A stretch of DNA of 24,225 nucleotides from an uncultured Clostridium sp. (GCA_900554565.1 USHX01000019.1:1-24225), one strand, 5' to 3'. Shown: positions 1 through 8,775, counted from the first letter of the stretch. Program-made: numbers and translations. The notes: a model not told the origin generated them from the sequence alone.

Positions 1-33
1 TGATGTCAAATATCAATAAATGGAGTTTTTAAT

Positions 34-1101
34 ATGAGAAAAGGATTACAAAATATTGAAAATAATGAAAATAAAAATTATAGAATTATAGCAGTTGATG
101 ATGAAGAAGGAATTGTTGACTCTCTATCTATTTTCTTAAAAAGGTCTGGTTACGATTTTATTGGTGTTACTGACCCAGAAGAAGCTATTGAGAAGGTTAG
201 AAATGAACATTTCGACTTGATGATTTTGGACTTCATTATGACTCCTATTCATGGTGACCAGGTTGTTGAAGAAATTAGAAAGTTTAACAAAGACCTTTAC
301 ATCTTGTTATTAACTGGTCATAAGGATTTGGCTCCTCCTCTGGAGACTATTAAAAGACTTGATATTCAAGGTTATTGCGAAAAAAGTGATAAATTTGATC
401 AATTACTTTTACTTATCGAATCTGGTATAAAGTCTATTGCTCAAATGAATCAAATTAAAAAAATTAATAGTGAATTGTCTGATACTTATGAAAAACTAGA
501 ACAAGCTTATTTAGAAAGTATTCAAACTTTGCGCTATACTGTTGAGGCTAAAGATACTTATACAAGAGGTCATTCAGATAGGGTTTCTGAATATTCTGTT
601 TTAATTGGAAAATATTTAGGTTTGCCTGAGGCTGATTTGGATACTTTGAAGATTGGCGGTTTGTTCCATGATATTGGTAAAATTGGTGTCCCTGATGCTA
701 TTTTGCAAAAGAATGGAAAACTTGATGATGATGAGTATTCTCAAATTAAACAACACCCTAATATTGGTGTGCATATTCTTTCTCATGCTAAGATTTTCCA
801 AAATATTTTGCCTATTGTTGAACATCACCATGAGAGATACGATGGTAACGGATATCCTGGTAGATTAGCTGGTAATGATATTCCTTATTTGGCTAGAATT
901 GCCGCTGTTGCAGATAGCTTTGATGCTATGACTTCTAAACGTGCTTACCGTGATTCTTTGCCTATTGATTTTGTTATTTCTGAGTTTGAGAGATGCAGAG
1001 GTTCTCAGTTTGATCCTGAAATTGATGATGTATTTTTGGATATTCTTAAGAATCATTTGGATGAGATTTATGAGATTAGAAATAAGTATATGGCTGATTA
1101 G
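34..1101 (+). CDS. Response regulator with HD-GYP output domain (probable c-di-GMP phosphodiesterase)
   Basis: A 355-aa RpfG-type protein. Residues about 16-130 form a CheY-like receiver: acidic pair D22/D23, phospho-acceptor D66 in LMILDF, T94 and K117. A short helical linker (about 135-165) joins it to an HD-GYP domain from about 166. Visible metal-site motifs are H180 in RGHSDR, HD at 212-213 in FHDIGKIGVPD, HHHE at 264-267, and GYP at 273-275. By family it should hydrolyse c-di-GMP under control of receiver phosphorylation; its signal is unknown. No histidine kinase is next to it, but only 33 bases upstream are visible, starting with a TGA that could end another gene. TGGAG at about 21-25 is a plausible ribosome site. 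It ends before a two-sided terminator that separates it from tex. Confidence 0.93.
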   Translation: MRKGLQNIENNENKNYRIIAVDDEEGIVDSLSIFLKRSGYDFIGVTDPEEAIEKVRNEHFDLMILDFIMTPIHGDQVVEEIRKFNKDLYILLLTGHKDLAPPLETIKRLDIQGYCEKSDKFDQLLLLIESGIKSIAQMNQIKKINSELSDTYEKLEQAYLESIQTLRYTVEAKDTYTRGHSDRVSEYSVLIGKYLGLPEADLDTLKIGGLFHDIGKIGVPDAILQKNGKLDDDEYSQIKQHPNIGVHILSHAKIFQNILPIVEHHHERYDGNGYPGRLAGNDIPYLARIAAVADSFDAMTSKRAYRDSLPIDFVISEFERCRGSQFDPEIDDVFLDILKNHLDEIYEIRNKYMAD

Positions 1102-1180
1102 ACTTTGAAATGCCTTGGTAATTGAATAAATATATAAACTTTTATTTTATTCGGCTTCATTTCAAATAAAATAAAATCTA

Positions 1181-1245
1181 AAAAAAGATAGATGACACTT
1201 CCAAAACTTCCTTACGGAATTTTGGCTCCTTCATCTATCTTTTTT
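1181..1245. terminator. Bidirectional terminator with nested hairpin
   Basis: Perfect 15-bp stem (1181-1195 with 1231-1245), A-run on one side and T-run on the other, between convergent genes. The 35-nt loop holds its own stem: CCAAAA at 1201-1206 pairs with TTTTGG at 1220-1225, and TTCC pairs with GGAA inside. Works as an intrinsic terminator on either strand. The remaining sequence to 1392 is AT-rich; it contains a 10-bp inverted repeat (1337-1346 with 1366-1375) and no gene. Confidence 0.8.
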
Positions 1246-1392
1246 AAGTTTTTATAATTATTTTCCATTTGCATTCATTAAATAAAAATTTATGTATTTT
1301 ATTCAATTATTTATTTTTTTATTGCTATTTTTGCTTATTATTACTATATTATTTTTTATATTTTCTAGTAATAATTATGCTTTAGCTGATTT

Positions 1393-3576
1393 TTAAACCT
1401 TCATAGATAATCCTACTTTTTGTCTTTCTGTATCTATTTTTATAACTTTTACCTTTACAATATCTCCAACTGATACTATTTCTGATGGATTTTTTATAAA
1501 TTTATCGCTCATTTCTGATATGTGAACTAGCCCATCATGTTTTACTCCAATATCAACAAATGCTCCAAAGTCTATTACATTTCTTACTGTTCCTGTTAAT
1601 ACCATTCCTTCTTTTAAGTCTTCTAGTTTTAGTACATCTGAACGAAGTATTGGTTTTGGCATATCTTCACGTGGATCTCTTCCTGGTTTTGATAGTTCTG
1701 CTATTATATCTGCAAGTGTCATTTCCCCTATTTCAAGTTCTTTTGCTGTTTGTTTTACATCTACATTTTTTAGTTTGTTTTGTAATTCTTCTAGTTTGTC
1801 CTTATTTCTTAAGTCTTTTTTATCAAAGTCAATTTTTTGTAATAATTTTTCTGTTGCTTCATAACTTTCTGGGTGAACTGCTGTTACTTCTAGTGGATTG
1901 TCCCCATCTAATATTCTTAAGAATCCTGCACATTGTTCAAATGCTACTTTTCCTAGCTTTGGCACTTTTAGTAATTGTTTTCTGTTTTTTAGTTTTCCGT
2001 TTTCATCTCTGTATTTTACTATATTTTTAGCTATTGTTTTGTTTATTCCTGATACATATGATAAAAGTGATGGTGTTGCTGTGTTTACATCTACTCCTAC
2101 TTTGTTAACACTGTCTTCTACTACTCCTGTTAGGCTTTCTGCTAGTTTCTTTTGGTTTACATCGTGTTGGTATTGTCCTACTCCGATTGCTTTTGGGTCT
2201 ATTTTTACTAGTTCTGCTAATGGATCTTGTAGTCTTCTTGCTATTGAAATTGCTCCCCTGATTGATACATTTATGTCTGGATATTCTTCTGTTGCTAGTT
2301 TTGATGCAGAGTATACTGATGCTCCTGCTTCACTTACTATTACATAACATACTTCTCTGTTTGCTTCTTTTATCATGTCGGCTACAAACATTTCTGATTC
2401 TCTTGATGCTGTTCCATTTCCTATTGCTATCATGTCTATTTTGTCTTTTTCTATTAGTTTTAATAGTTCTTTTTTTGCTCCTTCTACATCATTTTGTGGT
2501 GCTGTTGGGTATACTGTTGTGTAGTCTAATACTTTTCCTGTTTCATCTATTACCGCTATTTTGCAACCTGTTCTGTATGCTGGGTCAAATCCCATTACTG
2601 TTTTACCTTTTATTGGTGCTCCTAATAATAGCTGTTTTGAATTTTGTCCGAATACTTTTATTGCTTTTTCTTCTGCTTTTTCTGTTAGGTCTGAACGTAT
2701 TTCTCTGTCTATTGATGGTTCTATTAGTCTTTTGAAACTATCTAAAATTGTGTCTTTTAGCATGTTTGTAAATTGTGTTTCACCTTTTATTATGTCTTTT
2801 TCTATGTTATTTAGGATTTTTTCTTCTGGTTTTTCTAGTTTTACTTTTAAGAAGTCTTCTTTTTCTCCACGATTTATTGCTAATATTCTGTGGCTTGGTA
2901 TATATTTTATTGCTTCTTGATATTCATAGTACATTTCATAGTTTGATTTTTCTTCTGGTTTTGCAGCTCTTGTTACTATTAAGGCTTCTCTATAGCATTG
3001 TCTTTTTATGTTTTTTCTGTATTTGCTATTGTCTGATATGTTTTCTGCTATTATATCCAAGGCTCCTGCTATTGCTTCTTCTGCTGTTGCTACTACTTTA
3101 TCTTTATTTTTCTTGTCTTCTTCTGATAATTTTTCTATGTTTATGTATTGTTTTGCTATTTCGTTTATGTCTGTTGTTTCTTTTTGTTCTATTATTATTT
3201 GTGCTAGTGGTTCTAGTCCTTTTGCTTTTGCTACTGTTGCTCTTGTTTTCTTTTTTTGTTTGTATGGTCTATATATGTCTTCTACTTCTGCTAGTGTTTT
3301 TGCTATTGCTAGACCTTGTAAAATTTCATCTGTTAATTTTCCTTGTTCTTCTATTGATTTTACTACTTCTTGTTTTCTTTGTTCTAGGTTTCTTAAGTAT
3401 GTTAGTCTCTCCCCTAGTTCTCTAAGTGTTTCATCACTTAGTCCTCCTGTTACTTCTTTTCTGTATCTTGCTATGAATGGTATTGTATTTCCTTCATCTA
3501 TTAGTTTTACTGCATTTTCTACTTGTGTGTTTTTTACTCCTAGCTCATTTGCTATTGTTTCTATTATTTTTTCCAT
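1393..3576 (-). CDS. tex: Tex-family RNA-binding transcription accessory protein
   Basis: A full-length 727-aa Tex protein. The N-terminal helical part carries the family block around residues 30-46 (IPFIARYRKEVTGGL). A YqgF/RuvC-like domain begins near 328 (GFDPAYRTGCKIAVID). Helix-hairpin-helix segments lie near 495-560 (SYVSGINKTIAKNIVKYR, LLKVPKLGKVAFEQCAGF). An S1 RNA-binding domain fills about 651-722 (GTVRNVIDFGAFVDIGVKHDGLVHIS). Tex is a conserved cytoplasmic nucleic-acid-binding factor tied to transcription and translation. It starts 17 bases after the stop of the upstream ABC-F gene, with AAGGAATGA inside the gap region, so the two are probably one operon. It has no in-frame CGG codon. 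Confidence 0.95.
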   Translation of the reverse strand: MEKIIETIANELGVKNTQVENAVKLIDEGNTIPFIARYRKEVTGGLSDETLRELGERLTYLRNLEQRKQEVVKSIEEQGKLTDEILQGLAIAKTLAEVEDIYRPYKQKKKTRATVAKAKGLEPLAQIIIEQKETTDINEIAKQYINIEKLSEEDKKNKDKVVATAEEAIAGALDIIAENISDNSKYRKNIKRQCYREALIVTRAAKPEEKSNYEMYYEYQEAIKYIPSHRILAINRGEKEDFLKVKLEKPEEKILNNIEKDIIKGETQFTNMLKDTILDSFKRLIEPSIDREIRSDLTEKAEEKAIKVFGQNSKQLLLGAPIKGKTVMGFDPAYRTGCKIAVIDETGKVLDYTTVYPTAPQNDVEGAKKELLKLIEKDKIDMIAIGNGTASRESEMFVADMIKEANREVCYVIVSEAGASVYSASKLATEEYPDINVSIRGAISIARRLQDPLAELVKIDPKAIGVGQYQHDVNQKKLAESLTGVVEDSVNKVGVDVNTATPSLLSYVSGINKTIAKNIVKYRDENGKLKNRKQLLKVPKLGKVAFEQCAGFLRILDGDNPLEVTAVHPESYEATEKLLQKIDFDKKDLRNKDKLEELQNKLKNVDVKQTAKELEIGEMTLADIIAELSKPGRDPREDMPKPILRSDVLKLEDLKEGMVLTGTVRNVIDFGAFVDIGVKHDGLVHISEMSDKFIKNPSEIVSVGDIVKVKVIKIDTERQKVGLSMKV

Positions 3577-3593
3577 TTGTTTTCATTCCTTCT

Positions 3594-5177
3594 TTATTCT
3601 ATTCCTAAATATTCATTATAAGTAACTTCTCTATCTATTACCTTTCCATTTTCTTTAATATCAATTATTCTGTTTGCTACTGTTTGAGTCAATTCATGGT
3701 CATGTGATGTAAATAAAATATTTCCAACAAATTTTTTCATTCCCTCATTTACAGAAGTTATACTTTCCATATCTAAATGGTTTGTTGGTTCATCAAATAT
3801 TAAGAAGTTAGCTCCTGATAACATCATTTTTGATAATACACATCTTACTTTTTCTCCACCTGATAAAACTTTTACTTGTTTTAAAGCTTCATCTCCAGAA
3901 AATAGCATTCTTCCTAAGAAGCTTCTTACATATGTTTCATCTGGGTCTTTAGAATATTTTCTTAACCATTCTGTTACATTTTCATCTGTTTCAAATAAAT
4001 AGTTGTTATCTTTTGGGAAATAGTTTTTAGTTATTGTTGTTCCCCATATTAGTTCTCCCTCATCTGGTTCTAACTCTCCTGCTATTATTTGGAATAGTAC
4101 TGTTTTTGCTAATTCATTATCTGCTAAAAATGCTATTTTGTTTCCTTCTTTTACATCAAATGATATGTTGTCTAATAGCTTTACACCATCTATTGTCTTG
4201 CTTATGTTTTTTACTTGTAGTATTTCTTTTCCCGGCTCTCTGTCTGGTTTAAAGTCTACATATGGATATTTTCTATTTGATGGTTTTATTTCATCTAGTT
4301 CTATTTTTTCTAGTGTTTTCTTTCTTGATGTTGCTTGTTTTGATTTTGATGCATTTGCACTAAATCTTGCAATGAAGTCTTGTAATTCTTTTATTTTTTC
4401 TTCTTTTTTCTTGTTTTGCTCTCTTGCTTGTTTTAGTGCTAATTGGCTTGATTCATACCAGAAGTCGTAGTTTCCTGGATATACTTTTATTTGTCCAAAG
4501 TCTACATCTGCTATGTGTGTACATACTTTGTTTAGGAAATATCTGTCGTGTGATACTACTATTACTGTGTTTTCGAATTCCATTAAGAATTCTTGTAACC
4601 AGTTTATGCTTTTTAGGTCTAAATCGTTTGTTGGTTCATCTAGTAGTAAAACATCTGGATTTCCAAATAGACTTTGCGCTAATAAGATTTTTACTTTTTC
4701 TCTTGCTTCTAGTTCTTTCATGTATTTATAGTGATTTTCTGGCACTATTCCTAAGTCATTTAATAGCATTGCTGCATCTGATTCTGCATTCCAACCATCT
4801 AGCTCTGCAAATCTTTCTTCTAGTTTTGCTGCTTTCATTCCATCTTCTTCTGAGAAATCTGGTTTTGCATATATTTCTTCTTTTTCTTTCATTATGTCAT
4901 ATAGCTCTTTGTTTCCCATTATTACTGTGTCCATTACAGTGTATTCTTCAAATGCAAAGTGGTCTTGTTTTAATACAGATAGTCTTTCTCCTTTTTCTAT
5001 ACTTACATCTCCTTTGCTTGGCTCTATTTCTCCTGATAATACTTTTAGGAATGTTGATTTTCCTGCTCCATTTGCTCCTATTATTCCATAGCAGTTTCCT
5101 TTTCCAAATCTAATATTTACATCTTCAAATAATACTCTTTTTCCGAATCTTACTGTTACATTATTTGCACTTAACAT
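3594..5177 (-). CDS. ABC-F family ATPase (YkpA/YbiT group)
   Basis: 527 aa with two ABC domains and no membrane segment, so an ABC-F protein that acts on ribosomes rather than a transporter. Domain 1: Walker A GANGAGKS (34-41), signature region ELEAREK (155-161) in place of LSGGE, Walker B VLLLDEPTNDLD (176-187) and switch SHDR (209-212). A charged linker follows (about 243-300). Domain 2: the Walker A position reads ADNELAKT (352-359), lacking the usual glycines, with intact LSGGE (438-442) and FLIFDEPTNHLD (458-469). Sequences such as YFPKDN near 386-391 fit the Firmicute YkpA-like group. It is transcribed from a clear sigma-A promoter at 5210-5238, with GGAGAG before the ATG, and probably continues into tex. 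The exact ribosomal role cannot be told from sequence. Confidence 0.92.
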   Translation of the reverse strand: MLSANNVTVRFGKRVLFEDVNIRFGKGNCYGIIGANGAGKSTFLKVLSGEIEPSKGDVSIEKGERLSVLKQDHFAFEEYTVMDTVIMGNKELYDIMKEKEEIYAKPDFSEEDGMKAAKLEERFAELDGWNAESDAAMLLNDLGIVPENHYKYMKELEAREKVKILLAQSLFGNPDVLLLDEPTNDLDLKSINWLQEFLMEFENTVIVVSHDRYFLNKVCTHIADVDFGQIKVYPGNYDFWYESSQLALKQAREQNKKKEEKIKELQDFIARFSANASKSKQATSRKKTLEKIELDEIKPSNRKYPYVDFKPDREPGKEILQVKNISKTIDGVKLLDNISFDVKEGNKIAFLADNELAKTVLFQIIAGELEPDEGELIWGTTITKNYFPKDNNYLFETDENVTEWLRKYSKDPDETYVRSFLGRMLFSGDEALKQVKVLSGGEKVRCVLSKMMLSGANFLIFDEPTNHLDMESITSVNEGMKKFVGNILFTSHDHELTQTVANRIIDIKENGKVIDREVTYNEYLGIE

Positions 5178-5209
5178 TTTTTCTCTCCTTTTTCGCTTTT
5201 ATCCCTAGT

Positions 5210-5238
5210 ATTATATCTTATTTTGGTATATTTTTCAA
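5210..5238 (-). promoter_or_regulatory. Sigma-A promoter of the ABC-F/tex operon
   Basis: On the minus strand TTGAAA (5238-5233), a 17-bp spacer and TATAAT (5215-5210), about 35 bases before the ATG at 5177. Confidence 0.8.
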
Positions 5239-5299
5239 GGATTTTTTGTTTTCTATGTTAATTGCTGTTTTGTTTGAATTTTGTTAAAGAATTAAAAAG

Positions 5300-5321
5300 T
5301 CCCTAGCTAGGTAGCTAAGGA
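5300..5321 (-). terminator. Intrinsic terminator after the DUF378 gene
   Basis: 9-bp stem (5300-5308 with 5313-5321, one G-T pair) and a 4-base loop. On the minus strand it begins 4 bases after the stop codon and is followed by CTTTTT. Confidence 0.8.
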
Positions 5322-5325
5322 TTTT

Positions 5326-5514
5326 TTAGTCATCAAATAATAATTTGATACCCCATAGTCCAGATATTCCGACTAAAGCATAAATTATTCTTGAAAGCAT
5401 TGTCATGTCACCAAATATTAGGGCTACTAAATTAAAGTTGAAAAATCCGATAAGTCCCCAGTTTATGGCTCCAATGACTATTAATACTAATGCAATTTTA
5501 TCTATAACTTTCAT
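5326..5514 (-). CDS. DUF378 small membrane protein
   Basis: A 62-aa protein with two hydrophobic segments (about 5-25 and 37-57). The first carries the family motif GAINWGLIGFFNFNLV. DUF378 proteins are short two-pass membrane proteins of unknown function, and this one is of normal length. It is a single-gene unit: its own terminator follows, and the ribosome site (GGGACGGGA) is about 5 bases before the ATG. The base composition matches its neighbours. Confidence 0.85.
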   Translation of the reverse strand: MKVIDKIALVLIVIGAINWGLIGFFNFNLVALIFGDMTMLSRIIYALVGISGLWGIKLLFDD

Positions 5515-5643
5515 TTTTATCCCGTCCCTTTCTTAATGTTCAAATCTTATTGAAAAAGTGCTAATTAAAGCCTTTTTCTTTTTTAGTAGTATATGTACTT
5601 TGTTATTTTTTTATTCATTTTTGTTTATTTTTTGTTTTTATTA

Positions 5644-5652
5644 TGGTATATT
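5644..5652 (+). promoter_or_regulatory. Possible extended -10 of the capA-like gene
   Basis: TGGTATATT at 5644-5652 fits an extended -10 (TGn plus TATATT) 33 bases before the ATG at 5685. No convincing -35 lies 16-18 bases upstream, so the call is weak. Confidence 0.3.
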
Positions 5653-5684
5653 TATTTTGAAAAAATGAGAAAGGTTGATGTTTT

Positions 5685-6978
5685 ATGAGAAGAAATCCTA
5701 GAACACGAAATCGAAAATCTAAAGTTACTGAAGAGATTAGCTATAAAAAAACTAGAACTAATTTAATCTTGATTATTGCAATTTTAGCTGTTATTTTTAT
5801 TAGTGTTATTATTTTTTATGGTTTTAAATATAATTTTAATTATAAATATTTAATTGCCACCTATAATAAGGAAGTTGAAGAGCAAACTAGATTAAATTCT
5901 GGAGAGGTTGGTAACAGAGAGGAAGAGCCTTCAGATACTACTTTTACTTTAACTGCTCTTGGTGATGTTTTATGTCATAATACTCAATATTGGGATGCTT
6001 ATGATAAAGACACTGATACTTATGACTTTTCATATGTTTTTGATGATATAAATAAATACACCAAAACTGCTGATATTTGTGTTGCAAGCTTGGAAACTAG
6101 TTTTGCTGGTAAAGAACGCCGGATATAGTAATTATCCTACTTTTAATTCTCCTGATAGTTTAGCTACTAGCTTGAAAAATATCGGTGTTGATGTTATTTC
6201 AACTGCTGGAAATCATTGTTTGGACATGGGATTTAGTGGATTGTCTAGAACTATTGATGTTTTAGATAATGCTGACATTTCTCATCTTGGAACTTATAAA
6301 TCTCAGGAAGAACAAGATAAAATTTTGTATAAATATGTTAAAGGTATAAAAATTGCTTTTATTAATTATACTTACGGAACTAATGGAATTCCGGTTCCTT
6401 TTGATAAAAGTTTTTGTGTTAATTTAATTGATAAAGATTTAATTAAAAAACATATTGAAACTGCAAAGTCTGAAAATGCTAATATAATTGTTGCGTGTAT
6501 GCACTGGGGAACCGAATATAGAACTTCTGCAAATGATGAGCAAAAAGAATTGTCTGATTTCTTATTTAAAAACGGTGTTGATATTATTTTAGGAAATCAT
6601 CCTCATGTTTTAGAACCTATGGAAAAGCGTACTGTTACTTTAGATGATGGTTCTAATAAAGAGTGTTTTGTTATTTATGCTTTAGGAAATTTTATTTGCG
6701 ATCAAAATGCTGAAAATACAAGAAATTCTATTATTTTAGATTTAAATATTACTAAACACGTTGATGGATCTATTTCTATAAACAAGGCTGATTATGTGCC
6801 TATCTACATGTATAAGGCTTCTAATAAGAAACTAAAAAGAATGAAAGTTGTTGATATTAATAGTGCAATTGCGGAATATGAGTCTGGCTCAAGCTCGTGG
6901 GTTGATAAGTCTTTATATGATTTATTGAAAAAACAGTTAACTAAAATTACTTCCATTGTTGGAGATCCTATTGAATAA
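5685..6978 (+). CDS. CapA-family metallophosphatase, read through a +1 shift at CGG
   Basis: Poly-gamma-glutamate capsule type CapA/PgsA-like protein, about 430 aa. An N-terminal membrane anchor (about 24-47) is followed by an extracellular metallophosphatase-like domain: TALGDVLCH near 89-97, SLETSFAGK near 134-142, then after the frame change GYSNYPTFNSP, AGNHCLDMG, MHWGTEY and LGNHPHVLEP. The first frame ends at 6128 after ...AGKERRI. The second frame (open 6079-6978) resumes exactly where the family sequence should continue. Skipping C6120 of the in-frame CGG (6120-6122) gives R145-G146 and the continuous string AGKERGYSNYPTFNSP. The alternatives are a pseudogene or an assembly error; the matching events in two other genes argue against both. 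No pgs/cap synthesis genes are adjacent, so its substrate is unknown. SD GAGAAAGG lies at 5667-5674. Confidence 0.85.
6117..6123 (+). other. +1 recoding site, CGC CGG A, in the capA-like gene
   Basis: In-frame CGG at 6120-6122, then ATA TAG. Dropping C6120 reads CGC GGA TAT (R-G-Y) and restores the family sequence for 286 further codons. No Shine-Dalgarno-like stimulator lies just upstream, so the CGG codon itself seems to be the signal. Confidence 0.75.
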
Positions 6979-6987
6979 TACAAAATT

Positions 6988-7032
6988 AAAACAGCCTAAA
7001 TGCAATGTGTAAATTTGCATTTAGGCTGTTTT
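6988..7032. terminator. Bidirectional terminator between capA-like and corA-like genes
   Basis: Perfect 18-bp stem (6988-7005 with 7015-7032), 9-base loop, A-run and T-run on the outer sides, placed between two convergent stop codons. Confidence 0.9.
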
Positions 7033-7038
7033 TTATTT

Positions 7039-7995
7039 TTAATTTAGCATGTCTTTTTTCTTTAACCACCATGTTACTGCTAATGTCATAATTATTGCTA
7101 TTACTACCATTACTACAAATCCAATTGAGCTTTTTTCAAATGGTAATGCAACATTCATTCCCCAGAAGCTTGATATCATTGTTGGTACTGCTAAAATTAT
7201 TGTTATTGATGTTAAGAATTTCATTACTCCATTTAGGTTGTTTGATATTATTGATGCATATGCATCCATTGTTCCAGTTAGTATGTTGCTGTATATTTGT
7301 GCCATTTCTATTGCTTGTCTATTTTCTGTAATTGCATCTTCTAGCATATCTTCATCTTCTTCATATAGCTTTACTATTTTTCCTCTTAGTGTTTTTTCCA
7401 TTACTAATTCATTTGATTTTAATGATGTTGTAAAATATACTAATCCCTTCTCTAAGCTTAGTAGTTTTAATAATTCTTTGTTTTTCATTGAGTTTTTTAG
7501 AATGTATTCTGCTATTTCTGTTTCTTTGTTTATTTGCTTTAGATATGTTAAATAGTATGATGCATTTAGGTATAGTATTTGAAATATAAATCTTGTTTTT
7601 TTGTATGTTTGGAAGTTTTTTATTTTTCTTTTTTCGAAACTTTCTATTATTTTATTTCTTTTTAATGATACTGTTAGGAAAAAGTCATCTCTTACTACTA
7701 TCATTCCTAGTGGCATTGTTGTATATGTTTCTGCATCTTCAATTTTTTCTGTTATTGGTACATCTACTACAAATAGTGTTGTGTTGTCATCTTCTTCCTT
7801 GTCTATTCTGGCTTTTTCTTCATAGTCTAGCGCATCTCTTATGAAGTCTTCTTGTATTCCTATATTTTCACATACTTTTTTTATTTCGTTTTCCGATGGA
7901 TTTACTAAATTTATCCATGCTCCTTTTTTGAATTCTTTGATTTCACTAAATTCGTTTGTTTCTATGTCTGTGTTGTATATTTTTAGCAATTCCAT
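7039..7995 (-). CDS. CorA-family magnesium transport protein
   Basis: About 318 aa. A long cytoplasmic alpha/beta plus helical N-terminal part is followed by two C-terminal membrane helices (about 257-277 and 291-311). The hallmark GMN motif sits at the end of the first helix (SSFWGMNVALPF), and a Lys-rich tail follows. CorA proteins form pentameric Mg2+ (sometimes Co2+/Ni2+) channels. Start choice is uncertain: GTG (7998), ATG (7995) and TTG (7989) are in frame just after GGGGTGAT. The usual 3-4 base gap after GGTGAT in this window favours TTG at 7989, and the ATG overlaps the SD. The gene has its own strong promoter (8026-8054), stands alone and shares a terminator with capA. Confidence 0.93.
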   Translation of the reverse strand: MELLKIYNTDIETNEFSEIKEFKKGAWINLVNPSENEIKKVCENIGIQEDFIRDALDYEEKARIDKEEDDNTTLFVVDVPITEKIEDAETYTTMPLGMIVVRDDFFLTVSLKRNKIIESFEKRKIKNFQTYKKTRFIFQILYLNASYYLTYLKQINKETEIAEYILKNSMKNKELLKLLSLEKGLVYFTTSLKSNELVMEKTLRGKIVKLYEEDEDMLEDAITENRQAIEMAQIYSNILTGTMDAYASIISNNLNGVMKFLTSITIILAVPTMISSFWGMNVALPFEKSSIGFVVMVVIAIIMTLAVTWWLKKKDMLN

Positions 7996-8025
7996 CACCC
8001 CTTATTTATTTTTCATTATGTTTTT

Positions 8026-8054
8026 ATTTTATTATTCTTTTATGTTTTTGTCAA
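8026..8054 (-). promoter_or_regulatory. Sigma-A promoter of the corA-like gene
   Basis: Minus strand TTGACA (8054-8049), 17-bp spacer, TAAAAT (8031-8026). Confidence 0.8.
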
Positions 8055-8108
8055 TGTCATTTTTCGCGTATTTTCTTCACTTTTTGACATTATTTTTTGA
8101 TTTTAGAA

Positions 8109-8129
8109 AAGGTCTCATTTTGAGACCTT
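8109..8129 (-). terminator. Terminator after the Cys-rich exported protein gene
   Basis: 9-bp stem (8109-8117 with 8121-8129), 3-base loop, followed on the minus strand by TTCT. Confidence 0.75.
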
Positions 8130-8144
8130 CTCTTTGTTTACAAC

Positions 8145-8507
8145 TTATTCTTCTTGAAAGAGTACACATACTCTTTCTTTTTTTGTCCCAGGACATTTAC
8201 ATTTAAATGTATAAATTCCTGGTCGTTTAATTCTATCTGCTTGTTCATCATCACATTCATCACATACAAATGTGACATCAGCAGTTTCTCCTTTTTTTAG
8301 AGAAACTTTCATTTTTTGATTAAATGCTTGTTCTTTGGAATCTATTCCATTTACAGAATAGCTTTTTTCAATTTTCCCACTTGATGTTTCTACAACTAAA
8401 ATTGCATGATTGTCATCTACTTTAGCTGCTTCTAATGAATCTTTCTTAATAAATAAGAATCCTATTCCTATTACTAATAATATTATTACAATAATTCTTT
8501 TTTTCAT
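8145..8507 (-). CDS. Small membrane-anchored or exported Cys-rich protein, function unknown
   Basis: 120 aa, not recognised. An N-terminal hydrophobic segment (about 4-20, KKR followed by IIVIILLVIGIGFLFI) looks like a signal anchor, with no lipobox. The exported part, about 25-120, is probably beta-rich and has five cysteines: VCDEC (81-85), KCKC near 102-105 and a last one near 114. The CxxC/CxC pattern could bind a metal such as zinc or form disulfides. It has a strong promoter with TATAAT, SD AGAGGGGGA, and its own terminator, so it is an expressed single-gene unit. It has no in-frame CGG. Confidence 0.75.
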   Translation of the reverse strand: MKKRIIVIILLVIGIGFLFIKKDSLEAAKVDDNHAILVVETSSGKIEKSYSVNGIDSKEQAFNQKMKVSLKKGETADVTFVCDECDDEQADRIKRPGIYTFKCKCPGTKKERVCVLFQEE

Positions 8508-8578
8508 TCTGTTTTCCCCCTCTTGCGCTTAAATTATTGTTTTTATAAGTTGTAAAACTAAAAACTTCATTCTTTTAT

Positions 8579-8607
8579 ATTATAACTTTTTATTTGTTTT
8601 ATGTCAA
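8579..8607 (-). promoter_or_regulatory. Consensus sigma-A promoter of the Cys-rich protein gene
   Basis: Minus strand TTGACA (8607-8602), 17-bp spacer and TATAAT (8584-8579): a full consensus match, about 70 bases before the ATG at 8507. Confidence 0.85.
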
Positions 8608-8624
8608 GTTGATGTGTGACATAA

Positions 8625-8680
8625 AAAAATAATTTGATTTATATTAATCCTAAGAGAAATATATAAATCAAATTATTTTT
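8625..8680 (-). terminator. Terminator after tRNA-Lys(CTT)
   Basis: Perfect 20-bp AT-rich stem (8625-8644 with 8661-8680), 16-base loop, starting 4 bases after the tRNA CCA end on the minus strand. The arm ends in TTTTT when read in reverse. Confidence 0.75.
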
Positions 8681-8684
8681 ATTT

Positions 8685-8760
8685 TGGTGCGCCATCAGGG
8701 GGTCGAACCCTGGACCTTCGGATTAAGAGTCCGCTGCTCTACCAACTGAGCTAATAACGC
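8685..8760 (-). tRNA. tRNA-Lys (anticodon CTT)
   Basis: 76 nt with encoded CCA (8687-8685). Acceptor stem GCGTTAT pairs with ATGGCGC, with two G-T pairs. The D-arm is AGCTCAGTTGGTAGAGC, the anticodon loop is CTCTTAA (anticodon CTT, reads AAG), and the T-arm contains GGTTCGA. Its promoter (8776-8804) and terminator (8625-8680) make it a single-gene unit. Confidence 0.95.
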
Positions 8761-8775
8761 ATTTTTGACTTCTTT

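Noticed and set aside
1560..3425. Long Leu/Phe-rich open frames on the plus strand opposite tex (also opposite the ABC-F gene and VanW)
   Set aside because: They are mirror frames of AT-rich coding sequence, lack ribosome sites and have low-complexity Leu/Phe composition; the minus-strand proteins match known families end to end.
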